Shown: positions 54,284 through 64,000 of the stretch, one piece after another
Position numbering within the stretch: position 1 is the stretch's first letter
Layout: every line of letters begins with the position of its first letter
Origin: Lentilactobacillus kosonis
GTDB lineage: Bacteria; Bacillota; Bacilli; Lactobacillales; Lactobacillaceae
NCBI RefSeq assembly: GCF_003864335.1
Contig: NZ_BEXA01000001.1
Span: 492,831-556,830 of the forward strand
Direction of reading: 5' to 3'
Length of the DNA: 64,000 nucleotides
Position numbers and translations under genes: made by a program
The notes under the pieces: generated by a model
Database searches by the model: none
What the model saw: the letters and a program-made list of their open reading frames with translations, nothing else
What the model was told of the DNA's origin: nothing

Positions 54284-57200
54284 TGGATTACACTCCTAAT
54301 CAAGAAAAAGCGATTAATGATGAGGTCCAGGGAAATATTTTGGTTTCTGCTTCGGCCGGATCAGGTAAAACCCGTGTATTGGTTGACCGCATCATCAATT
54401 TAGTTGAGAACCGTGGCGTGGATGTTAACCAATTATTAGTGGTTACTTTTACCCATGCGGCAGCTAAAGAAATGAAGGAACGACTTACCAAGTCGTTGCG
54501 TGAAAGATATTCTAAGGAAACTGATCGAACGAAAAAACAACGTCTTTTACAACAATTGCAAAAAATTCCGGTTGCTGATATCACAACGATGGATGCTTAT
54601 TGCCAAAAGTTAGTTACGAGATATTACTATTTGTTGGGAATTGATCCTAACTTTAGAATCCTAGCTGATCGAACCGAAATGGCTTTATTGCGGGACCAAG
54701 TTTGGTCAGATGTTCGAGAGGAGCTCTATACTAATGATGACGATGGGGCGTTTGCCGATTTAACTGAAAATTTCAGTAATGATCGTTCCGATGACGGATT
54801 AACAGAAATTATTTATAAAATGAACGATTTTGCTAACGTAAATGATGATCCGATTAAGTGGTTACGAAGTGCTGCTGACTTTTATGAAGTTGATCCAACA
54901 ATTGGATTGGCTGGTAGCGACTTTTATCAAACGTATGTCTTGCCAGAAATTATCAATACCTTAACTAACATGCGAATGAACGTGGATTTGGCAATTAAGT
55001 ATTCACAATTAGCCGATATTGTTAAGGATGAAGAGGCTTTTTCTGAATTAAGCAGTTCATTGCAACACTTGATTGATATTGGAAAACAAGCAACTTTTGA
55101 TGAATATCGTAAAGCAATCGGGGAGTTTAAGCTACCTAATTTACCAACTTTGCGAAAAGCAGATGAGGAACAAAAACGGTATCACAAATTATCAGGTAAC
55201 ATCAAAACGAAATTTAAAAAAGCAGTTAACCAATATTGAAAATAATTACTTTATTAATGATGAATCAACAAATGTTAAGGTGATGGCAAAAGCAAAAAAC
55301 CGAATTCAAAAAGTTGATTGAAGTGGTTTTTGAGTTTCGCAGTGCCTACGCAGAAGCTAAACGGAAACGTCATTTAATGGAGTTCATTGATATTGAACAG
55401 GCGGCCTACAGAATGTTGACGCTAGAAACAGTGCAGGCAAAAGAAATTCGGCAAAAAATTCAAAACCAATATTATGAAATTATGGTTGATGAGTATCAGG
55501 ATAACAACCGACTTCAAGACGCCATTTTGAACCAGATTGCGACGACAGAACCCCAGAATCGATTTATGGTGGGGGATGTTAAGCAGTCAATTTATAAATT
55601 TAGACTTGCTGATCCAACGATGTTTGTTGAAAAACAAAATGATTATGCTGGTGAGAATAACCATGAACTAATAAACTTGGCTGAAAATTTTAGGTCTGCA
55701 GTGAACGTTGACAACTTTACTAACTTAATTTTTGAACAAATTATGGACGAACGGTTTGGCGATATTGATTATGCTAATCAAGCAAAATTGAAATATGGAG
55801 CAACTTATTATCCAGATGATTTAGATACTTCGATTGAGTTACTCCTATATAATGCGAAAGATGCAACTGATTTCGATAATGATAATAATGATTTTCAAGC
55901 TGATGGAGTTGAGGCTGGTCAGTCTGAACTAATTGCTCAAAAAATTCGTCAACTAATCGATAATCAGTCAGAAATCTATGATAAGGATCTCCAAGCACTC
56001 CGGCCAGTTAAGTATGGTGACTTTGCTGTTATTTCTCCCACCCATACGAATGAGTTAGTGTTGGCAGATGCGTTTTCACGTTATGATATTCCTGCTGAAA
56101 TTAATGGAGCCGAAAACTACTTTAAAACTACCGAGATTCAAGTAATGATGTCATTGTTGTCGATTATTGATAATCCATATCAGGATATTCCGTTGGTAGC
56201 AGTTCTGCGTTCACCAATTGTCGGATTAAATGAAAATGAACTTGCCTTTCTGAGAATTAATCAAAAAACTGGTGACTATTATTCAGCTTTGCGTAACTTC
56301 TACGATAAATATGATTATGCGGATCCCTCAGATTATGCTAAAAATATTTATCCAAAGGTTGATAAGCTGCTTAAACAATTGCGAATGTTTAGAGATGTTG
56401 CCCAGCAAGAAGGTATCGTTGCTTTAATCTGGCACATTTATAACGAAACGGGTTTCTTAGATTATGTCGGTGGTATGCCAGCTGGTTACCAGCGTCAGGC
56501 CAATCTCCACGCTTTATATGAACGTGCTGAAGATTATGAAAAAAATGGTTTTAAAGGTCTCTTTCAATTTGTCTTATTTGTTAAACGTATGCAGGACCGA
56601 GATGAAGACTTAGCCACTACAAACCCATCAACTACTGAAGACGCGGTCCATGTAATGACCATTCACGGAAGTAAGGGACTACAATTTCCAATTGTTTTCG
56701 TTGATGATATTTCTAAACGATTTAATAATCAGGATTTAAAGGGGACATATGTCCTTAACGATAAGTTAGGCATTGGAATTACTTACTTGCAAAATGATTC
56801 TCGTGAATTGTTTGAACCACTCCAAAAACGAGCTCTCTATGATCTCACTAAGAACGCGAGCTTAGGCGAGGAGATGCGAAAATTATATGTTGCACTGACC
56901 CGAGCTGAGCAGCGGTTATACTTAGTGGGAAATGTGAAAAAGGTCGATGATGGTGCTGATTTGGTGGACAAATGGTTAGCTAAAGCAGCCGACGATTCAT
57001 TGGTTTTATCGGTTGCGGCTCGGAATCAGGCTAATTCATTTATTGATTGGGTGGGGCCAGCAATTGCTCGACATCCAAATGTTTCGGAACAGTTTGGTAC
57101 TGAGAAGGATCTTAAATTTTTAATTAGCGATGAATCTCAATTTAAGATTGAGCTGATTGATGATGAGATGCTGTCTAAATATGGAAAATCTGTTAATGTT

Positions 57201-58015
57201 ACGTCATTAAAGGATGGTACTTGGATCAACAACACGTTGTCTCAAATTGAAGAAAGCCTGGAACCAACTAATCAAGATATTGCTAATGTCTTGAACTATG
57301 AATATCCGTATAAGTCAGCGGTTAAGACCACCGCTTATCAATCAGTATCGGAAATTAAGCGGGTGTTTGAAGATCCAGATAGTATTGAAATGATGAACAA
57401 TCCAGCGTTAGATGTTGATAGTGTTAGTGCAAATCGAATGGTGCAATCGCAAATGCCGATACCTAATTTTTGGTGAGTGAAGATAAACCTGCGCCTACAG
57501 ATGTTGGAACAGCAACACATTTGTTATTACAACAAGTTGATTTAAATGTTCGACCGGATGAGAAGATGTTAGCTAATTTACTTTCACAGTTAGTTGCTCA
57601 AGGGGCAATTGATTCAAATGTGGCTACTTTGATTGATCTTAATAAAGTTACTCAGTTCTTTGATTCTGATTTAGGTAAACTCGTCTTAGAAAATAGTGAT
57701 ACAGTAAAGCGTGAATCACCATTTTCATTATTGGTAAAAGCAGGAGATGTATTTCCTGGCTTTGAAAATGATCAACAACAACGATTACTTATCCATGGAA
57801 TCATTGATGGTTATGTCGTAGTTGATAACGAAGTTTATTTGTTTGATTATAAAACAGACAAATTAACCCCTAAGACTGGTATTGAAGATATTAAGAATCG
57901 TTACCGAGGACAAATTAATTTGTACGCATTAGCGTTGAGCGAGATAATTCATTTGCCAATTGCTCATAAGTATCTGTACTTATTAGAGAGCAATCAATCA
58001 GTAGTAATTGAATAA
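54283..58015 (+). CDS. addA: ATP-dependent helicase/nuclease subunit A (three frameshifts)
   Basis: UvrD-like helicase with a C-terminal RecB-type nuclease. The joined product is 1243 residues. Walker A is SASAGSGKTRVLVDRI (about residue 20), motif Ia TFTHAAAKEMKERL, motif II VDEYQDNN, motif III/IV VGDVKQSIYKFRLADP, motif V VHVMTIHGSKGLQFP, motif VI YVALTRAEQRLY, nuclease IHGIIDGYVVVDNE and FDYKTDK. Breaks: near 55213 (one T too many), 55308-55312 (one A too many), 57467-57471 (one T missing). It is translationally coupled to addB. The enzyme protects linear ends and loads recombination protein. Confidence 0.94.
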
Positions 58016-58106
58016 TTGGTTAAACTTATCAGGAGGCTGCTTGTTAAGTGACCAAAATGTTGTAAGATAGTTTTTATTAAAGCTAAACAACTAAATTGGA
58101 GAAATC

Positions 58107-58697
58107 ATGAAAAAAATTGCACAATTATTAATGGTTTCCTTAACAGTAGTTGGATTGTCTGCATGTGGTACCAGCAATACAACTTCCCAAAAGAAACCAG
58201 CTCAACAAACGACTTCACAAGAAAAAACTTCAAAGCAAAATAATATCAAACCAACGCCGATTAATTGGCGGAAACCATCTGAGGATAAACCATATCCTAA
58301 GATTACAGCTCAAAATGGACGCTATTTGTATGTATCAATTGCAAATCAACGAGTTTATATACTAAGTCCTAAAAAGAAAGTTTTGTATACAATGAACGCC
58401 TCAACCGGAAAAAATAACTCAACCCCACGGGGGACTTATCATATCCAAGAGGAACATGGTGACTTTTTCTATAATCAGGAATCTAAAGAAGGGGCCAAGT
58501 ATTGGACATCATTTAAAGACCACGGAATTTATTTGTTCCACACGGTTCCAACCGATGCTCAGGGAAACTATATTCCTTCTGAAGCCAGGGAACTGGGAAG
58601 ATCAGCTAATTCACACGGGTGTGTTAGACTAGCGATTCCGGATGCTAAATGGATTAATCAAAACGTTCCAGTAGGAACAAAAGTGGTAATTAATTAG
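58107..58697 (+). CDS. L,D-transpeptidase (YkuD) lipoprotein
   Basis: A 196-residue exported lipoprotein: signal MKKIAQLLMVSLTVVGLSAC with lipidated Cys20, then a Ser/Thr/Gln/Lys linker. The YkuD catalytic domain has YLYVSIANQRVYILSPKKK and the active-site motif SANSHGCVRLAI with the nucleophilic cysteine and its histidine (about residue 170). It would make 3-3 cross-links or attach proteins in peptidoglycan outside the membrane. ATG 58107 follows TTGGAG. Followed 11 bases later by the trans-sulfuration gene. Confidence 0.92.
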   Translation: MKKIAQLLMVSLTVVGLSACGTSNTTSQKKPAQQTTSQEKTSKQNNIKPTPINWRKPSEDKPYPKITAQNGRYLYVSIANQRVYILSPKKKVLYTMNASTGKNNSTPRGTYHIQEEHGDFFYNQESKEGAKYWTSFKDHGIYLFHTVPTDAQGNYIPSEARELGRSANSHGCVRLAIPDAKWINQNVPVGTKVVIN

Positions 58698-58708
58698 GAG
58701 GGATTAGG

Positions 58709-59800
58709 ATGGTAAAATTTAATACTTTGCTAGTTCGAGGCGGCGATGTCCATGATAATGATACGGGTGCCGTTAACGTTCCGGTTTATAATTCTTCGAC
58801 TTATCCGACTCGAAACTCAGTGGAAACTCTGTGTGCTGAGTTAGAGAATGGTGATCGAGGCTTCGCGTTTTCAAGCGGCATGGCTGCGATTCATGCTGCC
58901 TTATCAATTTTCAAACCTGGTGATCATGTAATTATCGGGGATAATATTTATGGTGGGACTTTCAGACTGGTTAATGATTTTCTAAAACCAATGGGCATTG
59001 AATTTTCAGAAGTTGATACTAGAGATATCAATGCAGTCAAAGCAGCAATCACTCCAGCTACTAAAGCAATTTATTTTGAACCAGTAACTAATCCATTGCT
59101 TCATGTTTCCAGTGTTAAGCAAATCTCAGCAGTGGCTAAGAACCATGATTTGTTGGTAATCGTTGATAATACCTTTTTGTCTCCATACCTTCAACAACCA
59201 TTGGATTTAGGTGCCGATATGGTAGTTCATTCTGCGACTAAATATCTAAGTGGCCATTCAGATATCATGGCTGGAATCGTGGTTACGAAGGGTAAGGAGT
59301 TAGGTGAGCGAGTTTACTTAACTCAGAACGCTGTTGGGGCTGTCTTGGCTCCTCAAGAAGCTAGTATTTTAAGGCGAGGCATTCAAACGCTAAACATTCG
59401 AATGGATCGGCATCTTGAAAACACCCAAAAGATTATTGATTACTTACAGAAGAGTCCAAAGGTAGCTAAGATTAATTATCCAACTATTGATAAGACATCT
59501 GTCGAGTATAAGATTATTAGGGATGAAACCCATGGTGCTGGTGGTGTTTTATCATTTGAGTTACAACCAGGTTTAGATGCTAAAGAATTTGTTAATAATT
59601 TAAACCTATTTGTGCTAGCAGTTTCATTAGGAGCAGCTGAGAGTTTAGTTGAAGTTCCAGCATTTATGTCACATTTTGAAATTCCAAAGCCGGAACGATT
59701 AAAGATGGGTATTAAGGATGAATTGATTAGGTTATCAATTGGTCTAGAAGATATTAGCGACTTAACCGCTGATTTAGATACTGCATTCGCAAAAATTTAA
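58709..59800 (+). CDS. Trans-sulfuration PLP enzyme (cystathionine gamma-lyase/beta-lyase/gamma-synthase family) with internal deletion
   Basis: A 363-residue Cys/Met-metabolism PLP enzyme. PLP lysine lies in VVHSATKYLSGHSD, the cofactor-stacking tyrosine in DNIYGGTFRL, and AFSSGMAAIHAALS is the N-terminal glycine-rich loop. The N-terminal region reads VNVPVYNSSTY directly followed by PTRNSVETLCAELENG: compared with the family, about 16-18 residues including the Tyr-Ser-Arg-x-Gly-Asn motif are missing without a frame change. That Tyr and Arg normally bind the PLP phosphate of the neighbouring subunit, so activity is doubtful. ATG 58709 follows AGGAGGGATTAGG. Exact reaction not predictable. 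Confidence 0.85.
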   Translation: MVKFNTLLVRGGDVHDNDTGAVNVPVYNSSTYPTRNSVETLCAELENGDRGFAFSSGMAAIHAALSIFKPGDHVIIGDNIYGGTFRLVNDFLKPMGIEFSEVDTRDINAVKAAITPATKAIYFEPVTNPLLHVSSVKQISAVAKNHDLLVIVDNTFLSPYLQQPLDLGADMVVHSATKYLSGHSDIMAGIVVTKGKELGERVYLTQNAVGAVLAPQEASILRRGIQTLNIRMDRHLENTQKIIDYLQKSPKVAKINYPTIDKTSVEYKIIRDETHGAGGVLSFELQPGLDAKEFVNNLNLFVLAVSLGAAESLVEVPAFMSHFEIPKPERLKMGIKDELIRLSIGLEDISDLTADLDTAFAKI

Positions 59801-59846
59801 GATCAAAAAGCACCCCAATTTATTAATTGGGGTGCTTTTTGATCTT
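59799..59846 (+). terminator. Long perfect terminator overlapping the stop codon
   Basis: A 22-bp perfect stem (AAGATCAAAAAGCACCCCAA... with its complement) around TATT, whose left arm begins in the stop codon of the trans-sulfuration gene; T5 lies within the right arm. Confidence 0.88.
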
Positions 59847-59860
59847 ATTTTTGAGAGTAA

Positions 59861-59907
59861 AATAAAAAGTTCTCTAAAATGCCTGTCTATCAAGCGACCA
59901 GAGAACT
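59861..59907 (-). terminator. Terminator after small membrane protein gene
   Basis: AGTTCTCT/AGAGAACT arms enclose a 24-base loop; followed on the minus strand by TTTTTATTTT. Confidence 0.75.
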
Positions 59908-59911
59908 TATT

Positions 59912-60103
59912 TTAAGCTACATTAATTAGAAATGTTATGATGGTTACCATAATTATGGCAATGATACTTATTCCCGCTGAAGCGCGAGTCCAAAATTTAC
60001 CATTTAAATGATTTAGCACGAAAAACATTACTATTAAAAAAACTAAACCAATAATGTACATCGTCAGTAATGCGGTTCGGACACTTGTATCTTGTGATAG
60101 CAT
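59912..60103 (-). CDS. Small membrane protein (63 residues)
   Basis: Two transmembrane helices (LLTMYIIGLVFLIVMFFVL and GISIIAIIMVTIITFLI) joined by NHLNGKFWTRASA. No family recognised. ATG 60103 follows GGGGGTATAGCC, and a terminator follows the stop. Monocistronic next to the acetyltransferase gene. Confidence 0.7.
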   Translation of the reverse strand: MLSQDTSVRTALLTMYIIGLVFLIVMFFVLNHLNGKFWTRASAGISIIAIIMVTIITFLINVA

Positions 60104-60150
60104 GGCTATACCCCCGTTAGTTACCTGTATTGTACAATAATTTATTTAGG

Positions 60151-60684
60151 TTACTCAATAATTAGTTGATATGCATACCGAGGAGATGCTTCGCCTTCCT
60201 CTTCTTCCATGTGAATAATTCCACGCTTTTCGAAACCATTGGTAGTAATGACATGTTGCATTCCGAGATTCTCAGGATGAGTATCGATTCTGATGTCTTT
60301 ATATCCAAGGATACTAGAAATTGTGATTAGGCCAGTCATCATTTTTTCTGAAAGATGTTGGCCTCGAAAATCTGATGACATAGCAATGCGATGGATAGCA
60401 GTGTAGCGACCGTTAACACCGTTGATCCATTCGCCATCATGAATCTTTAAGTAACTAACATCTAGTCCTTGGTGAAGGGCAGCAGTTGCCGCAATCTTAC
60501 CATCAATAACGAGAACATAAGTAATTCCAAACTTAACGTCGGTTTCTAAATCTTCGTCAGTTGGATAGCCCGTCTGCCACTGATCAATTCCTTGTTTATT
60601 TAAGTAGTCTTTTGCTTCGCTGATAATTTTTTTGATTGCTGGTAAGTCTTCGTTAGTTGCTTGCCGCAAATAAGTTGCTGCCAT
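60151..60684 (-). CDS. GNAT family N-acetyltransferase
   Basis: A 177-residue acetyltransferase: YLRQATNEDLPAIKKIISEA start, acetyl-CoA-binding loop IAMSSDFRGQHLSEKMM (Q/R-x-x-G variant), and DTHPENLGMQHVITTNGFEK, the classical motif B. The acceptor is unknown. ATG 60684 follows GAGGTGTTTACAA. Intact. The gap 60685-60851 has no gene. Confidence 0.9.
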   Translation of the reverse strand: MAATYLRQATNEDLPAIKKIISEAKDYLNKQGIDQWQTGYPTDEDLETDVKFGITYVLVIDGKIAATAALHQGLDVSYLKIHDGEWINGVNGRYTAIHRIAMSSDFRGQHLSEKMMTGLITISSILGYKDIRIDTHPENLGMQHVITTNGFEKRGIIHMEEEEGEASPRYAYQLIIE

Positions 60685-60851
60685 TTGTAAACACCTCTTT
60701 ATAAAAAATCTAATCTATTTGATTAGTAAAAATACAGCAGTGAATTATAGAACAATTATCAACTAACTTCAACTTAAATTCATAAAAAATCAAACAGTTT
60801 TCTGTTTCGATTTACGTAGATATATATATGCTGGCAATTGACATTTTTAGA

Positions 60852-61062
60852 TTACTTATCTTTGCCTTTGTCTTTATCTTTATCCAATAATTCATTAGCT
60901 TTTTCAGAGACTTTTTCCTTTTGCTTCTTCTAATTTATCTTTTGCTTTTCCGGTAGCGTCCTGAATCTTACCTTTTAATTTCAATTCTTGATTATCGGTT
61001 GCTTCACCGGTACCTTCTTTAATCTTTCCCTTTACTTGATCACTTTTACTATCTAAACTCAT
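60852..61062 (-). CDS. CsbD family stress protein (one frameshift)
   Basis: The joined product is 69 residues: SDQVKGKIKEGTGEATDN, LKLKGKIQDATGKAKDKLEE, then KVSEKANELLDKDKDKGKDK. The repeated KGKI-x-x-(G/A)TG pattern defines CsbD, a small hydrophilic general-stress protein of unknown role. The frame breaks at 60912-60916, where five Ts on the plus strand should be four (a base gained). I chose ATG 61062 (MSLDSKSD) because GGAGTG lies about 7 bases upstream; a longer reading upstream lacks this. Confidence 0.85.
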
Positions 61063-61204
61063 ATATAACACTCCTTTCTTTTTCTTATCTATATCATAAA
61101 TGGAATGAAGGAAGCTGGTCAAAAATAAAGCTTATAAATTAATATCATGGTTTTAAAGGTTTAAATGGTATTATTTAGTTAATTATTACATAGGGGAATA
61201 TGAA

Positions 61205-62692
61205 ATGAGTAAATACGATAATTACGGAAAGAGAATCTTAAAAAACATTGGAATATTTACTTCACGAATCTTTGGGGAGAATTCATATGCTAAGTATCAA
61301 ATCTTCGATGAGCGAGTTAGCCAGAGTAGTGTGGCAATTGGCATTCAGAAACTAGTTAATGGGATACCCCTGGCTGACTTTAAATTGTCCAAGTCTGCTC
61401 AGCTTGGATATGTAGCTGCATTAGCTGATTTGCAGGAAGTGGGTTTTTCCCGAGTTTATTTTGTTTCGCTATGGGCAACAGGACAGAACGACGATGTGGT
61501 TATTAATCGTGCTGCTGGTCAGGAATTTGCGAATTATATTCAAGAAGTTGACGATAAAGATAGATTTATCATAGGATATCAAACCGCGTTGATTCACTTC
61601 ATGAACGGAATTACTGGTGATAAGGGTATAGTTAATCAGATAATTACTGAAATACATGAACATGGAGGATCAGAATTTGTGGAGAATTGGTTTGCGGATA
61701 CTAATACTAAGTTGGGTGAATTAGATCCGTTGGCGGAACTGACTGGGTCGAATTTGAATCTAAAGCAAGTCCAAGACACTGTGGCTAGCTTGTTTACTGA
61801 GCTTGCGGCTAATAAATTAAACATTAATCAATTTGCAAATGGAAATATTGCAATCAAACGAGAACATGTAAATGATTTTTTAACGGAAGTTGCTTTAACT
61901 GCATCTGAACTAAGCCAGTTTAAGTATCAAGATGTATTTACGACGATTAATCAATTTGTTGATCAACAGTTAGTTCCAATGCTTAACTTATTGAGTACCG
62001 GATTAATGCAGTGGTATTCCACTCACATCCTCAATGAAAATAACATGAATTTACTTGGCCTGCCCCACACTAGTAGTCAGCAGATTAGAGACTATATTGA
62101 GTTTCCAAATTCAATTGATGAATTTTTTGAAAAGATGGCTATATTTAATTTGAGCAGATATAGTCAATCAAGAAGCGGTGGTAGAGATAATTATCAGTTG
62201 AAATATTCTGTGGAACTTATTAATAATGAATCTTTAATTGATAAGTATGGTGATCAAGTGAAGATAAAATACGGGGTGTTTGATTTAATTTATCAAGAAT
62301 TGGTAGAAGTGTTAACGGATCAGTCGTTAATACCTATGGCTCAGTATAAGAAGCGTCAATTTAATGAAATTAGACTTGGAATATATGATGGTACTGAAGC
62401 TAATAAGGACCAAATAATTGAAGTATCGTTTACCATTCGCTCGGAGCGGGTGATGAAAAAACTTATTAATGATGCTATTGTGCTTGCTGATATTGGGCGT
62501 AAGGATCGATTAGCACTGACCAATGCACGTTCACTAAGTTCTTTTGTTAGAAATTTAAATGATGATAAGTGGGCTGAATTTAACTATGATGTTGAAAAAA
62601 TTAATCGCCCCACTAGAAAAGTTCTCTACTGGATATACCAAAGTACATTTATTGGTGAATTGGATGCAGATGAAGTAACTGAGGCGATATAA
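61205..62692 (+). CDS. Conserved-looking hypothetical protein, 495 residues
   Basis: I do not recognise this protein. It has no signal peptide or membrane segment, looks largely alpha-helical, and is acidic to neutral. Notable stretches: YGKRILKNIGIFTSRIFGEN at the N-terminus, GYQTALIHFMNGITGDKG (about 120-137), a central helical part, and FTIRSERVMKKLINDAIVLAD (about 428) towards the end. ATG 61205 has a GGGGAATA ribosome site. It is intact, with ordinary local base composition, monocistronic and ends at a terminator. A large stress- or surface-unrelated cytosolic protein is all that can be said. Confidence 0.6.
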   Translation: MSKYDNYGKRILKNIGIFTSRIFGENSYAKYQIFDERVSQSSVAIGIQKLVNGIPLADFKLSKSAQLGYVAALADLQEVGFSRVYFVSLWATGQNDDVVINRAAGQEFANYIQEVDDKDRFIIGYQTALIHFMNGITGDKGIVNQIITEIHEHGGSEFVENWFADTNTKLGELDPLAELTGSNLNLKQVQDTVASLFTELAANKLNINQFANGNIAIKREHVNDFLTEVALTASELSQFKYQDVFTTINQFVDQQLVPMLNLLSTGLMQWYSTHILNENNMNLLGLPHTSSQQIRDYIEFPNSIDEFFEKMAIFNLSRYSQSRSGGRDNYQLKYSVELINNESLIDKYGDQVKIKYGVFDLIYQELVEVLTDQSLIPMAQYKKRQFNEIRLGIYDGTEANKDQIIEVSFTIRSERVMKKLINDAIVLADIGRKDRLALTNARSLSSFVRNLNDDKWAEFNYDVEKINRPTRKVLYWIYQSTFIGELDADEVTEAI

Positions 62693-62728
62693 AAACACCG
62701 TTACTCTAAAATAGGTAGCGGTGTTTTT
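62691..62728. terminator. Bidirectional terminator between unknown gene and thiolase
   Basis: AAAACACCG.TAC pairs with GTA.CGGTGTTTT across a short loop, with A and T runs on the two sides; lies between convergent genes. Confidence 0.85.
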
Positions 62729-62740
62729 TATATTAGCTAA

Positions 62741-63907
62741 TTAAATGGCTTTGATGGCAATCGCGGCACCCATGCCACCGCCCATACATAATGATGCAAT
62801 TCCGTAAGTTTTATTTGTTCGATGGAGATTGTTGACTAAGGTAGTAATAATTCTTGCCCCCGAGTCACCGAGTGGATGGCCTAAAGCAAGAGCACCTCCG
62901 ACGATGTTTAATTTGTTGTTTGGAATATTTAAATCGCGACTAATTGCAATGGACTGCGAAGCAAAAGCTTCATTGATTTCAAATAAATCGATATCTGCGA
63001 CTGTCATTTTTAATTTATCTAATAAGTTAGAGATTGCATAATAGGGAGCATAACCCATAATTTGGGGATCGATACCTACTTCTGAATAATCGATGATCTC
63101 AGCCATCGGTGTTAGGTGATTTGTTTCAACAGATGCTTCAGAAGAGATTAGCAGGGCACTAGCACCGTCATTAAGGGATGCGGCATTGCCCGCAGTAACA
63201 CTACCAGACGGATCGAATACTGGTTTTAACTTAGCAAGTTTTTCAAGACTGGTATCAAAACGAATCCCTTCATCTTGAGTGACAATGGAATGAGCGGTAG
63301 TTATGGGGATGATTTCGTTTTTAAAATCCTCAGCGTACACAGCTTGAGAAGCTTTTAAGTGAGAGTTTAACGTGAATGCATCTTGCTCTTCACGGGATAC
63401 ATTAAATCTATTAGCAACATTCTCAGCGGTGATTCCCATTGGTTGATTTGAGAAGGCATCATTCAAACCATCTTGGTTTAACCCGTCAACTAAAGTAATT
63501 GAACCAAACTTATTTCCTGAGCGAATATGATGATTATAGAATGGAACATTTGACATACTTTCTGTACCACCAGCAATTATGTTTTGAGCTTCATTTAGTC
63601 TAATTGCAGAATAGGCTTGGTGGATGGCCTTCATTCCAGACCCACATACTTGATTGACAGTAAAGGCGGTTTTAGTATCAGGAATATTACTATTGATTTC
63701 AATTTGTCTTGCGATATTTTGACCATTACCTGCCTGAATTGCATTTCCAAAGATCACTTGATCAATTTGATTAGACATAATAGTTGAAGACTCTATGACA
63801 CCTTTTGTAGCTATAGTACCTAATTGTTCAGCAGAATATTTGCTTAAACCTCCCCCTAATTTACCGATAGGGGTCCGTTTAGCTTCAGTAATGTATGATT
63901 TTATCAA
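62741..63907 (-). CDS. Acetyl-CoA C-acetyltransferase (thiolase)
   Basis: Condenses two acetyl-CoA to acetoacetyl-CoA, the entry to the mevalonate pathway that supplies isoprenoids in lactobacilli. At 388 residues it matches biosynthetic thiolases. The nucleophile is Cys87 in NQVCGSGMKAIHQAY, the active-site histidine is in GGALALGHPLGDSGARI, and the second cysteine is in SLCMGGGMGAAIAIK. TTG 63907 is the start, 8 bases after AAGGAG. Intact. The remaining 93 bases to the window end hold its promoter region only. Confidence 0.95.
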   Translation of the reverse strand: MIKSYITEAKRTPIGKLGGGLSKYSAEQLGTIATKGVIESSTIMSNQIDQVIFGNAIQAGNGQNIARQIEINSNIPDTKTAFTVNQVCGSGMKAIHQAYSAIRLNEAQNIIAGGTESMSNVPFYNHHIRSGNKFGSITLVDGLNQDGLNDAFSNQPMGITAENVANRFNVSREEQDAFTLNSHLKASQAVYAEDFKNEIIPITTAHSIVTQDEGIRFDTSLEKLAKLKPVFDPSGSVTAGNAASLNDGASALLISSEASVETNHLTPMAEIIDYSEVGIDPQIMGYAPYYAISNLLDKLKMTVADIDLFEINEAFASQSIAISRDLNIPNNKLNIVGGALALGHPLGDSGARIITTLVNNLHRTNKTYGIASLCMGGGMGAAIAIKAI

Positions 63908-64000
63908 AGCGATACTCCTTTTCTGTTAATGCAACGTATAGTATACATACAATGAAAGAAAATGTGGTAAAATGTACTCAGGCTTATATAGATTGCAACC

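Overview
The window looks like the chromosome of an AT-rich Lactobacillaceae species, probably a heterofermenter close to the buchneri/brevis side of the family. The grounds are a near-identical match to lactobacillar isoleucine 2-epimerase, a maltose phosphorylase locus, four T-box leaders, a RexB-like AddB, PepC, QueT and a mevalonate-type thiolase. No rRNA, tRNA, CRISPR array, prophage or intact insertion sequence was seen.

Layout. 0-4.9 kb: partial MDR dehydrogenase, isoleucine 2-epimerase with an amino-acid permease, a DUF536 protein. 4.5-8.6 kb: threonine synthesis (thrC-thrB-ACT operon, divergent from hom). 8.7-12.6 kb: a T-box leader (Leu specifier inferred), a ketopantoate-reductase-family enzyme and an amino-acid ABC transporter. 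12.7-17.4 kb: MerR, LysR divergent from a PLP aminotransferase, and a Met T-box driving a core-type methionine synthase. 17.6-20.9 kb: pyridoxal kinase, UPF0340, ECF S component, PepC. 21-29 kb: lipoprotein, MalR-MalT-MapA maltose locus, nitroreductase, sugar porter. 30-34.8 kb: trpDCFBA under a Trp T-box, without trpE/trpG. 34.9-41.5 kb: autoregulated MarR, two HxlR regulators each divergent from a target gene, and between them an AT-rich islet of at least eight very short membrane or secreted proteins. 41.6-50.3 kb: cardiolipin synthase, a repeat-bearing candidate RNA, QueT, purine permease, aldo/keto reductase, NhaC-type transporter under a Tyr T-box. 50.4-58 kb: a second candidate RNA and addB-addA. 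58-64 kb: L,D-transpeptidase, a trans-sulfuration enzyme with an internal deletion, small stress genes, a 495-residue unknown protein and thiolase.

The gene set is dominated by amino-acid supply (Thr, Trp, Met, Cys, branched-chain), with RNA-based (T-box) control as the common logic: uncharged Leu(?), Met, Trp and Tyr tRNAs would each open one operon.

About 21 genes are interrupted by some 32 single-base frameshifts. Nearly all lie in short homopolymer runs, and most are losses of one base. Restoring them gives proteins of the expected family length in every case. I therefore read these as probable sequence errors and give the joined gene coordinates, marking each break.
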